Source: Sphingomonas azotifigens NBRC 15497
GTDB lineage: Bacteria; Pseudomonadota; Alphaproteobacteria; Sphingomonadales; Sphingomonadaceae
Direction: 5' to 3'
Assembly (NCBI RefSeq): GCF_002091475.1
Contig: NZ_BCTR01000015.1
Location: 1-34,026, forward strand
Length of the DNA stretch: 34,026 nt
Shown: positions 1-8,191 of the stretch, in pieces
Numbering within the stretch: the first letter of the stretch is position 1
How the letters are laid out: every line of letters begins with the position of its first letter
Made by a program: the position numbers and the translations under genes
Notes under the pieces: generated by a model
What the model saw: only the letters and a program-made list of their open reading frames with translations
Databases searched by the model: none
Told to the model about the DNA's origin: nothing

Positions 1-871
1 TCAGGCATTGGATCGTCGGCGGCCATGATCAGTGAGTGCGACCATAGAATGTCGGTGTCGTAGTAGTGGCGGCAGTCCATCGCGCCATCGACTTCCAGCC
101 AGTGGCTGGCCTCGGGGAGCAGTTCGGTCGGCAATGGATGGCGCGGGAATGGGTTGTGAAAGACTTCCAGTTCGGCACACCATGGTTCCCAACCCTGCGG
201 CCAGAGCGCACGATAGTCGTCGGAGAGCACATCGAAGCAGAAGGGAATGCCTTCGAGCGCGCCAGGCTTGCGATCATAAAAGCGCCCGTATCGCACACAG
301 CGGCCAACATGCGATTGCATGCCGCGGGTCAGCGCGACGCGATTGAATTTGCTGAGCGCGCAGGCGTTGGTGAAGATGACCGCTGACAGCTCGGCATGGG
401 CATTATTGCGGAACAGCCCTGCCGGAAATTTCGAGGGACCAAGCAGGCGTTTGACCTCATAGCCAGCGGCGACGCGCTTGCCGTTGATCTCGATCGGTTC
501 AGCTCGACATGCTCGACGCCTTCGAAGCCGATCGCCAGCAGCGCCGGGCCGCCAAGCCCTACTTCGGCCACGCACGCCGCCAATCGCTCGACGCTCGCGA
601 CAATGCGGCCTTCAAGGTCGCGGCCATCGACCATGATCTGAGGATCATCATCGATCCGTGATCCGATCGTCGCCTCCAGCTCGATCGCGCCCGGTCGCAC
701 GAGTCGCATGCGCCAGCGCGACTCGGCATTGGGCTTGCCGACCCCGCGCGGTACGTCGGCGCTCCACCATTGATCACCATCGGCATCGGTCACGACGCGC
801 GCGTGGACGTCAGGCGCAATGCTCCATCCGTTTGTGGGGCCGTCAAGACAGGTCACACATCCTGGACTCAT
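1..871 (-). pseudogene. Hypothetical protein gene, frameshifted, 3' end beyond the window
   Basis: The minus strand is open from an ATG at 871 for about 124 codons, then the apparent coding frame moves by one base near position 500. From there a second frame stays open for about 165 codons to the window edge. The switch is seen because the first frame turns into serine/arginine-rich nonsense, while the second reads naturally (EPIEINGKRVAAGYEV, then AELSAVIFTNACALSKFNR, and later a Trp/Pro/His-rich stretch with WPQGWEPWCAEL and HNPFPRHPLP). A one-base loss in a run such as GAGCTGAAC would explain it; a sequencing error gives the same picture. A TAA lies just upstream of the ATG and no clear ribosome binding site is present. 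I recognise no catalytic domain. The style resembles conserved hypothetical proteins of about 300 residues found on mobile DNA, but that is only an impression. Codon use is somewhat less G/C-biased than in the catabolic genes. Confidence 0.6.
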
Positions 872-1036
872 CGTGGAAACGGATTAGATCTCGGCGTTCA
901 CGCCAATGCAGCCGGACCGACAGTCGAGTTTTAACCGGGTGCCAACCATCGCCAAGCTGGCAGGGGCATTGCCGCTCTCTTCAGGGGGAGCTATCACGTC
1001 GAGGCATGAAGCCGAGATCTGCGAGCAACGCGACGA

Positions 1037-2464
1037 TCAGGTGGATGCATTGCGACGGCGAACGACCGTTTGGGCATTGGTATATTCAAGTAGCCCTTCC
1101 ACGCCGCCTTCCACCCCGAGTCCCGATTGCTTCATCCCGCCAAAGGCAGCGAGGGGGCTGAGATGCTGGGTCTCGTTGATCCACACCGTGCCGCTGGCGA
1201 TCCGCCGTGCCACCGCGAGCGCGGCATCCTCGTCGCTGCCCCAGACCGAGGCGCCCAACCCATAGTCGCTTGCATTGGCGCGGGCGATCACCTCGTCGAT
1301 ATCGCGAAACTTCACTAGCGGCAGCACCGGGCCGAACTGTTCCTCCTGGACGATCCGGCTCGTTTCGGGCGGATTATCGAGGATCGTCACCGGGACGAAA
1401 TAGCCTGGTCCTTCATGCGGTGCGTCGCCGGTCAGGAAGCGATAGCCCTGCTCGCGCGCATCCGCGATCAGATCGAGCACCCGGCGATATTGCACGGCAT
1501 TGTTGATCGGCCCCAACTGCGTTCCCTGCTCGGCACCGTCGCCCAACCTCACCGTGCGTGCATAGGCGACCAGCGCGTCCTTCAGGCGATCATAGACCTG
1601 CTCGTGCACATACATGCGCTTGGTGGCGATGCAGACCTGCCCGTTATTGGTGAAGGCGGCCCAGAACAGCCGCTCGGCCAGCGCCTCCACATCCGCATCG
1701 GCCAGCACGATCGCGGGATCGTTGCCGCCCAGTTCCAGTGTGACGCGCTTGAGCGTCGCCGAGGCGCTCTGCATGACCCGGCGGCCGGTGGCGGTCGAGC
1801 CGGTGAAGCTCACCTTATCGATGCCGGGATGTTCGGTCAGCCAAGGGCCGAGCCGGTCGCCGCCGCTGATGGTGTTGAGCACGCCGGCGGGCAGGATCGT
1901 CGCCGCCAGTTCGCCGAATTTCAGCGTCGTCAGCGGCGTGAAGGGCGAGGGTTTCAGCACCACGGTGTTGCCCGCCAGCAGCGCCGGGCCCAGCTTGAAC
2001 ATCGCCAGCACCATCGGGAAATTCCACGGCGCGATCGCGCCGACCACGCCGATCGGCACGTGCCGCGTCTCGCTGTAGCGTTCGGCGCTGTCTTCGTTGA
2101 CGGTGACCGGCAGGTCCAGGGTCGCCGCCCCTTGCAGCCAATAGGCGGAGGCGAGGATCTCGGAACGGGCATCAGCATGGGGCTTGCCCTGCTCCGCGGT
2201 CAGGAGGCGGGTGAAGCCGTCGATTTCGGCCATCAGCGCATTGGCCAGTTGCTCCAGCAGCGCGCGGCGCGTCGCGATTGGCGTGTCGGCCCAGCCGGGG
2301 AAAGCCGCGCGTGCCGCAGCGACGGCGGCATCCAGTTCGGCGCTTGTGGCGTCGGGGGCCTGCGCGATCGGCGTTTCGGTGGCGGGATTGAGCACGTCGA
2401 ACCGGTGCTCGCCGGCAACCGCGCGCCCACCGATGGTCATCGAAAACAGCCCGTCAAACTGCAT
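1037..2464 (-). CDS. NAD(P)-dependent aldehyde dehydrogenase
   Basis: A 475-residue member of the ALDH superfamily, the usual length. It oxidises an aldehyde to a carboxylic acid with NAD(P)+ in the cytoplasm. Visible motifs are PWNFP with the oxyanion Asn at about 148, the cofactor-loop motif FTGSTATGRR at about 220-229, the general-base Glu in LELGG (E244), and the catalytic Cys in NGQVCIA (C278). The 34-residue spacing between Glu and Cys is the family norm, and EEQFGP near the C-terminus is also typical. The ATG at 2464 is chosen over an upstream in-frame start because it follows AGGAG at good spacing and the upstream residues are not family-like. The gene diverges from the TonB receptor. 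With the P450 and the zinc alcohol dehydrogenase nearby, it probably turns the aldehyde derived from a P450-made alcohol into the acid used by the acyl-CoA synthetase. The exact substrate is unknown. Confidence 0.93.
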   Translation of the reverse strand: MQFDGLFSMTIGGRAVAGEHRFDVLNPATETPIAQAPDATSAELDAAVAAARAAFPGWADTPIATRRALLEQLANALMAEIDGFTRLLTAEQGKPHADARSEILASAYWLQGAATLDLPVTVNEDSAERYSETRHVPIGVVGAIAPWNFPMVLAMFKLGPALLAGNTVVLKPSPFTPLTTLKFGELAATILPAGVLNTISGGDRLGPWLTEHPGIDKVSFTGSTATGRRVMQSASATLKRVTLELGGNDPAIVLADADVEALAERLFWAAFTNNGQVCIATKRMYVHEQVYDRLKDALVAYARTVRLGDGAEQGTQLGPINNAVQYRRVLDLIADAREQGYRFLTGDAPHEGPGYFVPVTILDNPPETSRIVQEEQFGPVLPLVKFRDIDEVIARANASDYGLGASVWGSDEDAALAVARRIASGTVWINETQHLSPLAAFGGMKQSGLGVEGGVEGLLEYTNAQTVVRRRNAST

Positions 2465-2548
2465 GTCACTCTCCTGTGCGTCGGCGCGATGCCGGGGCCG
2501 CGCTCTTGAATGGGGGCGTATCAGATCGCCCGGCGCTTGCCGCCCGCA

Positions 2549-2566
2549 GCGCAAGAAATGTCAAAA
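2549..2566 (+). promoter_or_regulatory. 18-bp element shared with 9766-9783, candidate AraC operator or promoter
   Basis: The sequence GCGCAAGAAATGTCAAAA occurs here and identically at 9766-9783, with CGCG two bases further on in both. It lies in the divergent ALDH/TonB-receptor intergenic region, 117 bp before the receptor start codon; the other copy is 111 bp before its downstream start, in the same orientation. An AT-rich 18-mer repeated exactly in two divergent promoter regions of one GC-rich cluster is unlikely by chance. Binding by the AraC regulator at 6180-7040 is inference. A second GCAAG at 2573, 22 bp on, could be another half-site. Confidence 0.6.
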
Positions 2567-2665
2567 AGCGCGGCAAGTCGGTGCAACGCGCTTGGCGGCG
2601 GGCTGGGCTACACCCTCGAGTGGAAGAGGCCGCAACAGAGCCTCATCGAAAAATGGAGAGGCACC

Positions 2666-4936
2666 ATGAAGGCCAGCATCATCGCTGCGCTGCTTGCAGG
2701 GGTCGCATCGATACTTCCCGTGTCGGCCTATGCGCAGTCCGCAACGGGCACCGACCCGGCTGCACCCGATCAGACCACGCCGCCGGCGCAGGCGAGCGCG
2801 GCGGGCGACGGGGAGATCATCGTCACGGCACAGCGGCGGGCGGAATCGATCCTCACCGTGCCGATCGCCATTTCGGCGATCGGGGGCGACACGCTGGCCA
2901 GCAAGGGAATCGTCAACTCCGCCAGCCTGGCGACGGCGGTGCCGAACCTTCAGGTCAGCAGTCCCTATGGATCGACCCAGCCGAACTTCTCGCTGCGCGG
3001 CATCAGCGTCGCCAACGAGTACAACTCGAACCAGGCGTCCCCGATCGGCGTCTATGTCGACGATGTCTATCTCGCGAGCCGCACCGCGCACGGCATGGGC
3101 CTGTTCGACATGGAACGTGTAGAGGTGCTGCGTGGGCCGCAGGGCACGCTGTTCGGCCGCAACACTACCGGCGGCGCGATCAACTTCATCACCAAGACGC
3201 CGACGCTGAGCGGCAACCAGGGCTATGCCGAGGCCGGGTACGGCAATTTCAACACCGTCACTGCCCAGGCCGCGATCGAAGCGACGATGGTGGAAGACGA
3301 ACTGGGCGTGCGGATCGCCGGGAACTATGTGAAGGGCGACGGCCAGATCCAGAATGTCTATCCCGGTGGCCGCGACGCCAATTCGCAGGACACGCTGCAG
3401 GGCCGCGCGACCCTGCGCATCCGGCCGGGCGCTGGGCCGCTCGACATCAAGCTCAAAGTTTATGGGGGCCGCGATCGCGGCAGCCAGGCTGCCGTGCAAG
3501 GGCTGCTGCCCTATCGCAGCGGGCTGGATTTCTTCCAGGTCAACGAGAACCGCATCGGCCTGAACAAGACCGAGGCCTATGGCGGATCGGCGACGATCGC
3601 CTACACTGTCTCCCCTGCGCTCACCTTCACCTCGATCACCTCGCGGGACGGCGGCAAGCAGAATCTGCAACAGGCTGCCGACGGCTCGCCTCTCGACATT
3701 CTCGACATCAACTGGCAGTCGAAGTTCCAGCAGTTCAGCGAGGAAGCGCGCTTCAACTATGCTGCGGGCAAGCTGAAGCTGGTCGGCGGCGGCTTCTACG
3801 GCTGGGACGAGACGATCACGGACAACACGTTCAACATCGGCCAGGCGATCGCGCCGACGATCAACGGCGGCTTCTTCCAGCATTATCGCCAGGTCCGCCG
3901 CTCCTATGCGGTGTTTGCACAGGGCGATTATGCGCTCACCCCCAAGCTGACCCTCACGCTCGGCGCCCGCTATACCTGGGACCGCAGCCAGTATCGTGAC
4001 GGCTATGCCTATCTCTTCGCCGGCAATGTCGATGGCGCCCGGACGCCGCTTGCGACGACGGTGCCGTGCCCCACTGTGCCTGGCACCTGTGCCTACAACC
4101 CCGCGGCGCGCTACCAGCTGGATGGCCGTAACAATGCGCTCACGGGGCGGGTGTCGCTCAGCTATACCTTCGACAACGGCACGCTCGTCTATGCCAGCTA
4201 CAATCGCGGCTACCGCTCGGGCGCGTTCAACGGCGGCGGCTATACCTCGTCGGCGGGCATCAACTACATCAATCCCGAGCGGGTCAACGCCTATGAGGTG
4301 GGCCTGAAGGGCCGCTATCTCGACAATGCACTGACCCTGTCGATGGCCGGCTTCTACTATGACTATCGCAACCAGCAGGTGCAGGATACGCGGCCGGGAC
4401 CGGTCTCCTTCCTGGTCAACGCGCCCAAGGCCGAAGTCTATGGGGTGGAGGGTGAGGCGCGGCTTCGCGTGGCGCCGACGCTGACCCTGAACGCTGCCGC
4501 CGGCTATCTCCATTCGACCTACAAGGAACTGACCCTTCAGGGCACCAACCTGTCCGGCAACGACCTGCCGTTCGCGCCGCGCTTCACGGCGCAGGCGGGG
4601 GCGGACCTGACCCTGTTCCGGCGGGGCACCACCGGCCTGACCCTGTCGCCCAGCGTTGCCTATTTCTCGCGGCAATATTTCTCGCCGTTCAACGCGGTGA
4701 ACGCCGTGGGCACGGCGCAGCAGAACCGCGAACTGCAGCAGGAAGGCTATGCCAAGGTGAACCTAACCGCCGCACTCACCGTCGACCGCTTCACCTTCAA
4801 GGCATTCGCCAACAACCTGCTCAACGCGCGCACCTATGCCTATGGGCTCGATCTTCGCGGTGCCGGCTTTCCCTACAACTTCCTGGTTCCGGCGATGCCG
4901 CGAACCTACGGCCTCTCCGCCCGGGTGAGTTTCTGA
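2666..4936 (+). CDS. TonB-dependent outer-membrane receptor of the catabolic cluster
   Basis: A 756-residue TonB-dependent receptor, a 22-strand outer-membrane barrel that imports a ligand using TonB-ExbBD energy. A signal peptide occupies about residues 1-24 (hydrophobic stretch ending AYAQS), followed by a Pro/Ala-rich linker and a TonB box (GEIIVTAQRR). The plug domain contains VPIAISAI and the conserved VEVLRGPQGTLFGRNTTGGAI block. The barrel ends in the expected aromatic residue (LSARVSF). The ATG at 2666 is preferred because GGAGAG lies just upstream and the signal peptide begins there. The P450 start follows two bases after the stop, so the two are co-transcribed. This receptor class is abundant in sphingomonads and usually sits beside the catabolic genes for its ligand, so a hydrophobic substrate of this cluster is the likely cargo. 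A siderophore role is less likely because no iron genes are nearby. Confidence 0.93.
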   Translation: MKASIIAALLAGVASILPVSAYAQSATGTDPAAPDQTTPPAQASAAGDGEIIVTAQRRAESILTVPIAISAIGGDTLASKGIVNSASLATAVPNLQVSSPYGSTQPNFSLRGISVANEYNSNQASPIGVYVDDVYLASRTAHGMGLFDMERVEVLRGPQGTLFGRNTTGGAINFITKTPTLSGNQGYAEAGYGNFNTVTAQAAIEATMVEDELGVRIAGNYVKGDGQIQNVYPGGRDANSQDTLQGRATLRIRPGAGPLDIKLKVYGGRDRGSQAAVQGLLPYRSGLDFFQVNENRIGLNKTEAYGGSATIAYTVSPALTFTSITSRDGGKQNLQQAADGSPLDILDINWQSKFQQFSEEARFNYAAGKLKLVGGGFYGWDETITDNTFNIGQAIAPTINGGFFQHYRQVRRSYAVFAQGDYALTPKLTLTLGARYTWDRSQYRDGYAYLFAGNVDGARTPLATTVPCPTVPGTCAYNPAARYQLDGRNNALTGRVSLSYTFDNGTLVYASYNRGYRSGAFNGGGYTSSAGINYINPERVNAYEVGLKGRYLDNALTLSMAGFYYDYRNQQVQDTRPGPVSFLVNAPKAEVYGVEGEARLRVAPTLTLNAAAGYLHSTYKELTLQGTNLSGNDLPFAPRFTAQAGADLTLFRRGTTGLTLSPSVAYFSRQYFSPFNAVNAVGTAQQNRELQQEGYAKVNLTAALTVDRFTFKAFANNLLNARTYAYGLDLRGAGFPYNFLVPAMPRTYGLSARVSF

Positions 4937-4938
4937 TC

Positions 4939-6168
4939 ATGGCAACATTGCTGCAAACCGACCTGAAGGATCCAGGCCTGTACGAGGCCGGGGTGCCCTG
5001 GGACCTCTTCGCGGCGCTGCGCCGCGAAGATCCGGTCCACTGGACGCCGGAAACCGATGGCGCCGGTTTCTGGTCGGTGCTGCGCCACGCCGACATCGTC
5101 GAGGTGTCGCGCCAGCCGCAGCTGTTTTCCTCGGCGCACGAAAATGGCGGCCACCGCATCTTCAACGAGAATGAAGTGGGGCTGACCGGCGCAGGGGAAT
5201 CGGCGATCGGCGTGCCGTTCATCTCGCGCGATCCGCCGGTGCATACCCGCTATCGCAAGTTCGTCATGCCCGCGCTGGCGCCCGGCCGGCTGGGCGATAT
5301 CGAGACGCGGATCCGCGAGCGGGTGACGCGGCTGGTCGACGCGATCCCGCTCGGCGAGCCGGTCAATCTCGTACCGCTCCTGTCGGCGCCGCTGCCGTTG
5401 ATGACGCTGGCCGAACTGCTCGGCGTGTCGGGCGATCTGTGGCCGAGCCTCTATGACTGGACCAACGCCTTTGTCGGCGAGGACGATCCCGAGTTCCGCC
5501 AGAGTCCCGAGGCGATGGCCGCGACGCTGGCCGAGTTCTTCGCCTTCGCGCAGGAACTGTTCGACGCGCGCCGCGCCCACCCCAGGTCGGACATCGCCTC
5601 GCTGCTCGCCAATGCCGAGATCGACGGCGTGCCGGTGCCGTTCCGCGATTTCATCGGCAACCTGATCCTGGTGCTGGTCGGCGGCAACGAGACCACCCGC
5701 AATTCGCTGAGCCACAGCGTCGCGGCCTTTTCGGCGAACCCTGATCAGTGGCAGGCGATCCGTGCCGACCGCAGCCTGCTCAAGACCGCGACGGCGGAGA
5801 TGGTGCGCCATGCCAGCCCGGTGATGCACATGCGCCGCACCGCGATGGAAGACACGGTGATCGGCGGGCAGAAGGTGGCGAAGGGGGACAAGGTGGTCCT
5901 CTGGTACATTTCCGGCAATCGAGACGAACAGGTGTTCCCCGATGCCGATCGCTTCCTGGTCGGGCGCAAGGGCGCGCAGCATGTCGGTTTCGGATCGGGA
6001 CAGCATGTCTGCGTCGGCTCGCGGCTGGCCGAGATGCAGTTGCGTGTCGCCTTCGACATGCTGGCGGATCGTGTTACCTCGTTCGAGGTGCAAGCGCCGC
6101 CGCGACGGTTCCGGTCGAATTTCATCAACGGCCTCAAGAACCTCGACGTCATTCTGCGGCCTGCCTGA
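4939..6168 (+). CDS. Cytochrome P450 monooxygenase
   Basis: A 409-residue soluble bacterial P450, full length. It inserts one oxygen atom from O2 into a substrate C-H bond and needs electrons from a ferredoxin and ferredoxin reductase. Motifs seen are the C-helix HTRYRK, the I-helix GGNETTRN (248-255), the ExxR pair E287/R290, and the heme-ligand loop FGSGQHVCVG with C358. The GNETTRN form of the I-helix is typical of the families holding steroid and terpenoid hydroxylases (CYP125, CYP124, CYP142, CYP108, CYP111), which fits the surrounding alcohol and aldehyde dehydrogenases. No ferredoxin or reductase gene is present in the window, so redox partners must be encoded elsewhere. The start is two bases after the receptor stop, suggesting translational coupling. 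Subfamily and substrate cannot be assigned from sequence alone. Confidence 0.95.
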   Translation: MATLLQTDLKDPGLYEAGVPWDLFAALRREDPVHWTPETDGAGFWSVLRHADIVEVSRQPQLFSSAHENGGHRIFNENEVGLTGAGESAIGVPFISRDPPVHTRYRKFVMPALAPGRLGDIETRIRERVTRLVDAIPLGEPVNLVPLLSAPLPLMTLAELLGVSGDLWPSLYDWTNAFVGEDDPEFRQSPEAMAATLAEFFAFAQELFDARRAHPRSDIASLLANAEIDGVPVPFRDFIGNLILVLVGGNETTRNSLSHSVAAFSANPDQWQAIRADRSLLKTATAEMVRHASPVMHMRRTAMEDTVIGGQKVAKGDKVVLWYISGNRDEQVFPDADRFLVGRKGAQHVGFGSGQHVCVGSRLAEMQLRVAFDMLADRVTSFEVQAPPRRFRSNFINGLKNLDVILRPA

Positions 6169-6179
6169 GGAGAGATGCG

Positions 6180-7040
6180 ATGGCGAACCGGCCGATGAGC
6201 AACGAAACCATCATTGCGGATACGATCGGCCGAGCGCCCGATCGCAGCGTGAACATAGGCGCCTGGCAATTCGCCCGCTGGCGCCAGTTCATCGGCAGCT
6301 ACGAGCTGCCCGCGCTGGTGGATCCGGTGTTCGTCGTCCATGTCGGCGGCAAGCCCGATACCCGGTTGTGGGAAGCCGACCATTGGAGCGCCTCACGCTC
6401 GATCCCGGGCTGCGCGACGATCGTGCCCGCGGGGTGCCGCACCGGCTGGCGGATCGACGGGGAGCTGGACGTCGTTACCGTCTCGGTGCCGGTCGCGCAG
6501 TTGCAGGACCAGAGCGCCTATAACCAGTTCCGCGAGATGCGCTTCGCCTTTGCCGATCCGCTGGGCATCGCATTGACCCGGCAGATTCTGGGAGAGCTCT
6601 ACGGCGCGCCCACGCCCGAACGCACCGCCTATATTGGCACGCTGCTCGATGCGCTGAAGGCGCATACCCTGCGCGGAACCACGCCGGGCACCGAGGGCGC
6701 GTTCCCCAGCGCCGACTTCTCCGCCTATCGCATCCACCAGATCATGAACGATATTCTGGCGCGACCCGAAGCCGAGCACAGCCTGGAGGCGCTCGCCGCC
6801 AAGGCGGGGCTGACGGCGTCGCACTTCTGCCGCGTGTTCAAGCGCGCGACCGGCATGTCGCCGCACCAATATGTGATGAAGGCGCGGCTTGACCGCGCCC
6901 GCGATCTGCTGGGGCAATCCGACCTTTCGGTCGCGCAGGTCGCCGACATGACCGGCTTCACCAGCCAGAGCCACTTCACCCGCGCCTTCCGCCAATATGC
7001 CGGCCAGACGCCGAGCAGCTGGCGACACCCCTCCCAATAA
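6180..7040 (+). CDS. AraC/XylS-family transcriptional regulator
   Basis: A 286-residue regulator. The N-terminal part (about 1-180) has no clear motif and probably senses a ligand. The C-terminal domain (about 190-283) is a canonical AraC DNA-binding domain with two helix-turn-helix units: the first around SLEALAAKAGLTASHFCRVF (201-220) and the second around SVAQVADMTGFTSQSHFTRAF (250-270), including the highly conserved GF-sQSHFtRaF signature. The ATG at 6180 follows AGGAGAG, which overlaps the end of the P450 gene. Reading the frame further upstream would run antisense-like through the P450 and is rejected. It lies between the P450 and the alcohol dehydrogenase, in an apparent operon. It most likely activates the cluster when the substrate or a pathway intermediate is present. 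The shared 18-bp elements at 2549 and 9766 are its most plausible targets. Confidence 0.95.
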   Translation: MANRPMSNETIIADTIGRAPDRSVNIGAWQFARWRQFIGSYELPALVDPVFVVHVGGKPDTRLWEADHWSASRSIPGCATIVPAGCRTGWRIDGELDVVTVSVPVAQLQDQSAYNQFREMRFAFADPLGIALTRQILGELYGAPTPERTAYIGTLLDALKAHTLRGTTPGTEGAFPSADFSAYRIHQIMNDILARPEAEHSLEALAAKAGLTASHFCRVFKRATGMSPHQYVMKARLDRARDLLGQSDLSVAQVADMTGFTSQSHFTRAFRQYAGQTPSSWRHPSQ

Positions 7041-7052
7041 TCCGAGGAAAGC

Positions 7053-8159
7053 ATGCAGACACTCGCCGCCGTTGCCCGTGAACCCCATGGGCCCTTTTCG
7101 ATCGAGACGGTGGCGGTGGAAGCGCCGCGCGCCGGCGAGGTGCTCGTGCGCATCGTCGGGGTCGGCCTGTGCCACACGGATCTGGTGTTCCGCGACCAAT
7201 TCGCGCCTTATCCGCTGCCGGCGGTGCTAGGCCATGAGGGCGCGGGGATCGTCGAGGCGGTGGGCGAAGGGGTGGCGGACCTGGCGCCCGGCGACCGCGT
7301 GGTGCTTGGCTTTTCGAGCTGCGGCCATTGCCCGCGCTGCGACGAGGGGTTGCCCAGCTATTGCCGTGAATTCCCGCCGCTCAACTATGCGGGGATGCGG
7401 CTGGACGACGGTTCCAAGGCCTATGCCAACGGCGACGAGGCGATCGCCTCGCACTTCTTCGGCCAGTCGAGCTTTGCGGGCCATGCGGTGGTGCGCGCGC
7501 GGAACGTGGTGAAGATCGAGGACCCGGAGGCGCCGCTCGAAATCCTCGGGCCGCTCGGCTGCGGGTTTCAGACCGGGGCGGGCGGGGTGATGCGCTCGAT
7601 GGCGTGCCCCGCGGGGTCGAGCATCGCGATCGTCGGCGGCGGGCCGGTTGGCCTCGCCGCGGTTATGGGCGCCGTGATCCAGGGCTGTTCGACGATCGTG
7701 CTTATCGAGCCGGTTGCCGCGCGGCGCCAGCTTGCGCTCGACTTGGGGGCGACGCAGGTGATCGATCCCGCCGCCGGCGACGTGACCGAGGCATTGCGCG
7801 CCTTGCTGCCGGACGGCGTCGACTTCGCCTTCGATACCAGCGGCCGGGTGGAGGCGATCCAGGCTGTGCTCGGCGCCCTGACGTCGCGCGGGATGCTCGG
7901 GCTGGTCGGCGTGCCGCCGCGCGCCGAGGATGCGCTGACGATCAATCTCGCCGGCATGATCACCTATGGCCAGCGGGTGGTGGGAATCATGGAAGGTGAC
8001 AGCGATCCGCAGCACTTCATTCCCGAACTGGTCGCGGCGCATCGCGCCGGACGTTTCCCGTTCGACCGGTTGGTGAAGACCTTCCCGCTCTCCGCGATCA
8101 ACGAGGCGATCGACGCCCAGAAGCGCGGCGAGTGCGTGAAGGTGGTGCTGATCCCCTGA
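7053..8159 (+). CDS. Zinc-dependent alcohol dehydrogenase (MDR superfamily)
   Basis: A 368-residue medium-chain dehydrogenase that interconverts an alcohol and an aldehyde with NAD+. Catalytic zinc ligands are visible as C40 (GLCHTD), H61 (LGHEGAG) and a later Cys in GPLGCGFQTG (about 174). Structural zinc ligands are C90, C93, C96 and C104. The Rossmann motif GGGPVGLAAV lies near residue 195. The overall pattern matches aryl- and terpenoid-alcohol dehydrogenases of the class III-like branch. The ATG at 7053 follows GAGGAAAG and is 12 bases after the regulator stop. With the P450 upstream and the ALDH at the other end it completes a hydroxylation, alcohol, aldehyde, acid sequence. Substrate identity is inferred from context only. 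Confidence 0.93.
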   Translation: MQTLAAVAREPHGPFSIETVAVEAPRAGEVLVRIVGVGLCHTDLVFRDQFAPYPLPAVLGHEGAGIVEAVGEGVADLAPGDRVVLGFSSCGHCPRCDEGLPSYCREFPPLNYAGMRLDDGSKAYANGDEAIASHFFGQSSFAGHAVVRARNVVKIEDPEAPLEILGPLGCGFQTGAGGVMRSMACPAGSSIAIVGGGPVGLAAVMGAVIQGCSTIVLIEPVAARRQLALDLGATQVIDPAAGDVTEALRALLPDGVDFAFDTSGRVEAIQAVLGALTSRGMLGLVGVPPRAEDALTINLAGMITYGQRVVGIMEGDSDPQHFIPELVAAHRAGRFPFDRLVKTFPLSAINEAIDAQKRGECVKVVLIP

Positions 8160-8167
8160 ATCGCGAA

Positions 8168-8191
8168 GCCCCCCGTCAGACGGCGGGGGGC
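8168..8191. terminator. GC-rich hairpin between convergent genes, possible bidirectional terminator
   Basis: GCCCCCCG (8168-8175) pairs with CGGGGGGC (8184-8191) around an 8-base loop. It sits where the alcohol dehydrogenase (plus) and acyl-CoA synthetase (minus) converge, overlapping the synthetase stop codon. There is no T-tract on either strand, so it may only assist termination. Confidence 0.35.

Noticed and set aside
886..1020. Ten-base inverted repeat AGATCTCGGC (886-895) and GCCGAGATCT (1011-1020) framing 135 bp, possible miniature element
   Set aside because: No flanking target duplication seen and only one copy in the window; too little support.
2558..2665. MSKSA-starting extensions in front of the TonB receptor and, at 9775, in front of the acyl-CoA dehydrogenase
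   Set aside because: Both come from the shared 18-bp element. Ribosome binding sites, signal peptide and family N-termini support the downstream starts, so the peptide similarity is probably a by-product of a DNA element.
2561..4675. Long minus-strand open frame over the first TonB receptor
   Set aside because: Mirror frame of a G/C3-rich gene; composition is Arg/Ala/Val-heavy with no domain.
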